From assembly GCA_964647625.1 (NCBI GenBank), contig CAZYHZ010000002.1:1-64000 (forward strand): DNA of 64,000 nucleotides. The letters are read 5' to 3'. The stretch comes from DASRJG01 sp964647625. GTDB taxonomy: Bacteria; Acidobacteriota; Polarisedimenticolia; Polarisedimenticolales; DASRJG01. The notes under the pieces were generated by a model. The model worked only from the letters and a program-made list of their open reading frames with translations. It searched no databases and was not told where the DNA came from. The position numbers and the translations under genes are program-made. Position 1 is the stretch's first letter. The number at the start of each line of letters is the position of its first letter. Shown here one piece after another: positions 61,320-64,000 of the stretch.

Positions 61320-62480
61320 ATGAAACCGCTCCTTCGTGCGATTCGTTCGGCATGCACGGCCGCGTTCGTGGCCTCCGCCCCGGCGCTCGCCGAGCCGGCC
61401 CCTACGCTCAACCTCCCCCCGGATTCGCCCCGGTGGGACCTGGAAGGGCGCGCGGAGGCGGCCGACTATCAAGGGCGGAAGTGTCTCCGCCTCGACGGGG
61501 GCGAAGCGGTGGTGAAGGATCTCGAGATGCGGGACGGCGTCATCGACGTCGATGTCGCGACGCCCGCGGCGCGAGGGTTCTTCGGCTTCGATTTCAGGAT
61601 CGACGACAAGGGCGTGAACGCAGAGCGCGTCTATCTGCGCCAGCACAAATCCGGTGCGCCCGACGCCATTCAGTACACGCCCGTCCTCAACACCGGCGCC
61701 AACTGGCAGATCTACAACGGGCCCGGCTTCACCGCGGCCGTCGTCATCCCCAAGGACGTCTGGTTCCACTTGCGGCTGCAGGTCGCGGGCGCGCAAGCGA
61801 AGCTGTTCGTCTCGGACATGGACAAGCCCGCGCTGGTCATGGACGACCTGAAGAGCGGCGTACAGAAGGGCCAGATCGCATTGCACGACCTCACCGGCAT
61901 CACGTACTTCGCGAACTTCACGTTCACCGAGGCGAAGCCTGCGGCCTGGGCGCGCCACCTCCCGCCGATGCCGCCCGACACGCTGACGAAGTGGAGCATC
62001 TCGCAGGCGTTCGACGCGCTGGCGCGGAATCTCGAAAAGGCGCCGACCCAGGCGGAGCGCGACGCCATCGAGTGGCAGGACGTCGAGGCGGAGCCGCCCG
62101 GATTCGTCGTCCTCTACCGGTACCGCGAGGCGCCCCACCTGAATGTCACCTTTCAGTCCGACTTCTCCACACGGCTCGCGCCCCAGCCCGGCGCGAAGGT
62201 CCTTTATGCCCGTACGACGATCGTCGCGGAAAAGGACGAGGTGCGGAAGCTGGCCATTGGATACAGCGACGAGGTGAGTGTGTTCCTGAACGGCAGCATC
62301 CTCTACCGCGGCCGCAGCCCCCAGAGCTTCCGCGACCCCGGCTTTCTCGGGATCGTGAGCGCCGACGACGACGCGGTCTGGCTGCCGCTCAAGAAGGGAC
62401 CCAACGAGCTGATGCTCGCCGTCAGCGAGCTGGGCGGTGGATGGGGGTTCGTGTGCAGGCTCGCCGAATCGGCGAGCTGA
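61320..62480 (+). CDS. exported concanavalin A-like (LamG-type) domain protein
   Basis: A 386-residue protein with signal peptide (SACTAAFVASAPALA). Residues about 35-205 form a laminin-G/concanavalin-like jellyroll (GVIDVDVATPAARGFFGFDF, then VYLRQHKSGAPDAIQYTPVL), and a second beta domain (about 250-380) resembles a galactose-binding-like sandwich ending GPNELMLAVSELGGGWGFVC. It is probably a carbohydrate or protein binding surface protein; substrate unknown. Confidence 0.72.
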   Translation: MKPLLRAIRSACTAAFVASAPALAEPAPTLNLPPDSPRWDLEGRAEAADYQGRKCLRLDGGEAVVKDLEMRDGVIDVDVATPAARGFFGFDFRIDDKGVNAERVYLRQHKSGAPDAIQYTPVLNTGANWQIYNGPGFTAAVVIPKDVWFHLRLQVAGAQAKLFVSDMDKPALVMDDLKSGVQKGQIALHDLTGITYFANFTFTEAKPAAWARHLPPMPPDTLTKWSISQAFDALARNLEKAPTQAERDAIEWQDVEAEPPGFVVLYRYREAPHLNVTFQSDFSTRLAPQPGAKVLYARTTIVAEKDEVRKLAIGYSDEVSVFLNGSILYRGRSPQSFRDPGFLGIVSADDDAVWLPLKKGPNELMLAVSELGGGWGFVCRLAESAS

Positions 62481-62605
62481 CGCCCGCTCGCCTCGCGCCA
62501 TAAGTCTCGAGTTTTGCGCGTCCCCGGGCCATTCGGCGCGCTCGCTTGATTCGGGCGACCGGCGACCCAAATTTATCCGATGCAGCGAGCCTCGGGGAGG
62601 GTGCA

Positions 62606-63313
62606 GTGCGGGCATCGGTATGGACGGCATGGGGGGTCGTCATCGTCTCGATGATGTCCGGGTCCTCCCACGCGTCGGAGCCGCAGTCCGGAAGCATCGA
62701 GGGCACCGTCACGGTCAATCGAAAGATCGCGGCCGCCCCGATGCGATTCAACGCCTATCCGGATGCCGCCGATCCCAGGGCGCGGCGCTCGCACGAGCCC
62801 GCGCGTGTCGACGAGCGACAGAACGTGGTGATCTACCTCGCGAACGTCGCATCGCGGCAGGCCCCCCCGCCGTCGGCCCCGGCTGTGATCCGCCAGGAAG
62901 ACGAGACGTTCTTGCCGCACGTCCTGCCGATCGTCAAGGGGGCGACGGTAGAGTTCGTCAACGAGGATCCGCTTTACCACAACGTCTTCTCGCTCTCGCG
63001 CGCGGCGACGTTCGACCTCGGGCGACTCCCCCGCGGCTCGTCGAAGTCGGTGCGGTTCGATCGGAGCGGGCTGGTCAAGGTCTTCTGCCACATCCATTCC
63101 GACATGAGCGCTTCGATCCTGGTGCTCGACAATCCTTATTTCGTCGTGCCCGATGCACAGGGGCATTACCGGCTCGACGGCGTCCCTCCCGGCGAGTACA
63201 CCGCCGTCGCCTGGCACGAGCGGGCGAACCCCGTCAGTAAGGTCATCCGGATCGCCGCCGGGCAGACGGCCACGGTCGATTTCAGCGTTCCCGTGACCGA
63301 AGAGAACCCGTGA
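62606..63313 (+). CDS. exported cupredoxin-type protein with regulatory-like C-terminus
   Basis: A 235-residue protein. A short signal (VVIVSMMSGSSHASE) is followed by a plastocyanin-like fold with VEFVNEDPLYHNVFSLS and VFCHIHSDMSASILVLD, giving the His, Cys, His and Met ligands of a type 1 copper site. The C-terminus resembles a carboxypeptidase regulatory-like domain (GHYRLDGVPPGEYTAVAWHE). GGGGAGG precedes GTG 62606. The stop overlaps the start of the next gene, so the two are made together; a copper or redox sensing pair is possible. Confidence 0.8.
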   Translation: MRASVWTAWGVVIVSMMSGSSHASEPQSGSIEGTVTVNRKIAAAPMRFNAYPDAADPRARRSHEPARVDERQNVVIYLANVASRQAPPPSAPAVIRQEDETFLPHVLPIVKGATVEFVNEDPLYHNVFSLSRAATFDLGRLPRGSSKSVRFDRSGLVKVFCHIHSDMSASILVLDNPYFVVPDAQGHYRLDGVPPGEYTAVAWHERANPVSKVIRIAAGQTATVDFSVPVTEENP

Positions 63314-64000
63314 AAGGCCGTGCCCTGCTGGCGCGCTGGGGACTGCGCGCGAAGCTGGTTCTCTTCGGAACGCTCTTGACCGTCGCGACGGTCGGTCTGT
63401 CGTTCGCGGCATTGAGCGTCGAGATCCGGAGATCGACGCGTCACCTTCTCGAAGACCAGCTCGGCCGGCAGCAGCGGCTCGTATTGGGGCGCGAGAAGCG
63501 GCGTCTCGAGGAGCTGGTGCGGATCTCTTCACTGATGTCCGAGAACCCGACGCTGCGAGCCGCGATGGAGACCTACCGGTCGGAATCCGAAGGCGGCGCC
63601 TCGGACCGGATCGATCTCGTCGCGACCATTCAATCGGAAACCGACAAGCTCGCCCGCGGGCTGGCGCGCGATCTGTTCGTCGTGTCGGACGCCCAAGGCC
63701 GCCTGCTCGCCTCGAGCGATCCGCGCCGCGACGCCGGGCTTCGCGGCTCGGCGCTGCCGTCCGCTCGCATCGTGCGGCGTGCGCTCGACGGCACGCTCCC
63801 GGTCGGCGATTCGAACGTCGGCATTCTCTCCGTCGGAGACGAGACCTACCAGGTGGGCTGCGTCCCGATCCTGCTGCAGGGGTTCGTCATCGGCACTCTG
63901 ACGCTGGGAGATCGCCTCGACGGAGCATTCGCCGCGAGCAGCCGTGACACCCTCGGTGGCGATGTGGTCGTCACCGTCGGTGAGCGGATCGCCGGAACGA
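63310..64000 (+). CDS. membrane sensor protein, truncated by the window edge
   Basis: About 230 residues are visible: a TM helix (about 16-36, LVLFGTLLTVATVGLSFAAL) followed by an extracytoplasmic sensory part with the pattern of a double-CACHE domain (QGRLLASSDPRRDAG, then GDETYQVGCVPILLQGFVIG). The output domain is beyond the window, so it may be a histidine kinase, a diguanylate cyclase or a chemoreceptor. The GTG start overlaps the stop of the cupredoxin-type gene. Confidence 0.7.
   Translation, partial: MKGRALLARWGLRAKLVLFGTLLTVATVGLSFAALSVEIRRSTRHLLEDQLGRQQRLVLGREKRRLEELVRISSLMSENPTLRAAMETYRSESEGGASDRIDLVATIQSETDKLARGLARDLFVVSDAQGRLLASSDPRRDAGLRGSALPSARIVRRALDGTLPVGDSNVGILSVGDETYQVGCVPILLQGFVIGTLTLGDRLDGAFAASSRDTLGGDVVVTVGERIAGT

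Overview
The window is a high-GC, gene-dense piece of a Gram-negative bacterial chromosome, most probably from an uncultured Acidobacteriota. The evidence is a protein with the acidobacterial VWFA-related domain (52247-54106), LPS-export genes (lptB with an lptC/lptA-like fusion), a sigma-54 gene, DUF4388 and TIGR03436-type families, and many secreted proteins with no close named family. Assignment is by family knowledge, not by a search. Most genes lie on the minus strand in tight operons with 4-base ATGA or GTGA stop/start overlaps, and several starts are GTG or TTG.

Left chromosomal part (1-28700): the 5' part of valS, a response regulator, a two-subunit B12-dependent methylmalonyl-CoA mutase, then the classic lptC/A-lptB-rpoN-hpf block with an enoyl-CoA hydratase and a DnaC-like ATPase upstream. 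Next come a primary-type sigma factor, a small heat shock protein, dnaK, a DUF4388 protein, a TPR membrane protein and a DUF1844 protein. A divergent mazG converges on accA. The run accA-xerD-dtd-DUF4340-GldG-like-ABC permease-ABC ATPase-murJ follows, then ssb and a YfgM-like TPR protein.

Mobile element (28737-41136): a 12.4-kb island sits in a tRNA-Arg(CCT) gene, bounded by exact 42-bp direct repeats. It carries a tyrosine integrase at the tRNA end, a small ribbon-helix-helix-like regulator, a three-gene cargo cassette of unknown function with its own promoter and visibly lower GC, several phage-like coiled-coil proteins, a possible terminase-small-subunit-like protein, a primase-polymerase/helicase replication protein, a MerR/AlpA-type HTH protein and another HTH protein. 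There is no capsid, portal, tail, lysis or large terminase gene. This is the layout of a phage satellite or small integrative element rather than a complete prophage. Unusually, the duplicated block is the 5' half of the tRNA (acceptor strand through anticodon loop), so the element has replaced the upstream region of the tRNA. Candidate integrase arm sites lie near both ends.

Right chromosomal part (41138-64000): apt with a tRNA-Pro(CGG) upstream of it, pcm-surE, a LolA-like/FtsX-like permease/LolD-like ATPase set, a lipase-like hydrolase divergent from a fused membrane spermidine-synthase-like protein, then a long stretch of exported proteins. These include a DUF883-like protein, DUF4136, a DUF4382 lipoprotein, the VWFA protein, a matrixin-type metalloprotease, a membrane glycosyltransferase, a beta-helix protein and two secreted proteins sharing a C-terminal module. 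The window ends with a cupredoxin-type protein coupled to a truncated membrane sensor gene.

The best candidate for something undescribed is the satellite-like island: its 5'-half tRNA attachment, its arm-site arrangement, its leaderless divergent promoter/operator and its three-gene cassette (31148-32980).
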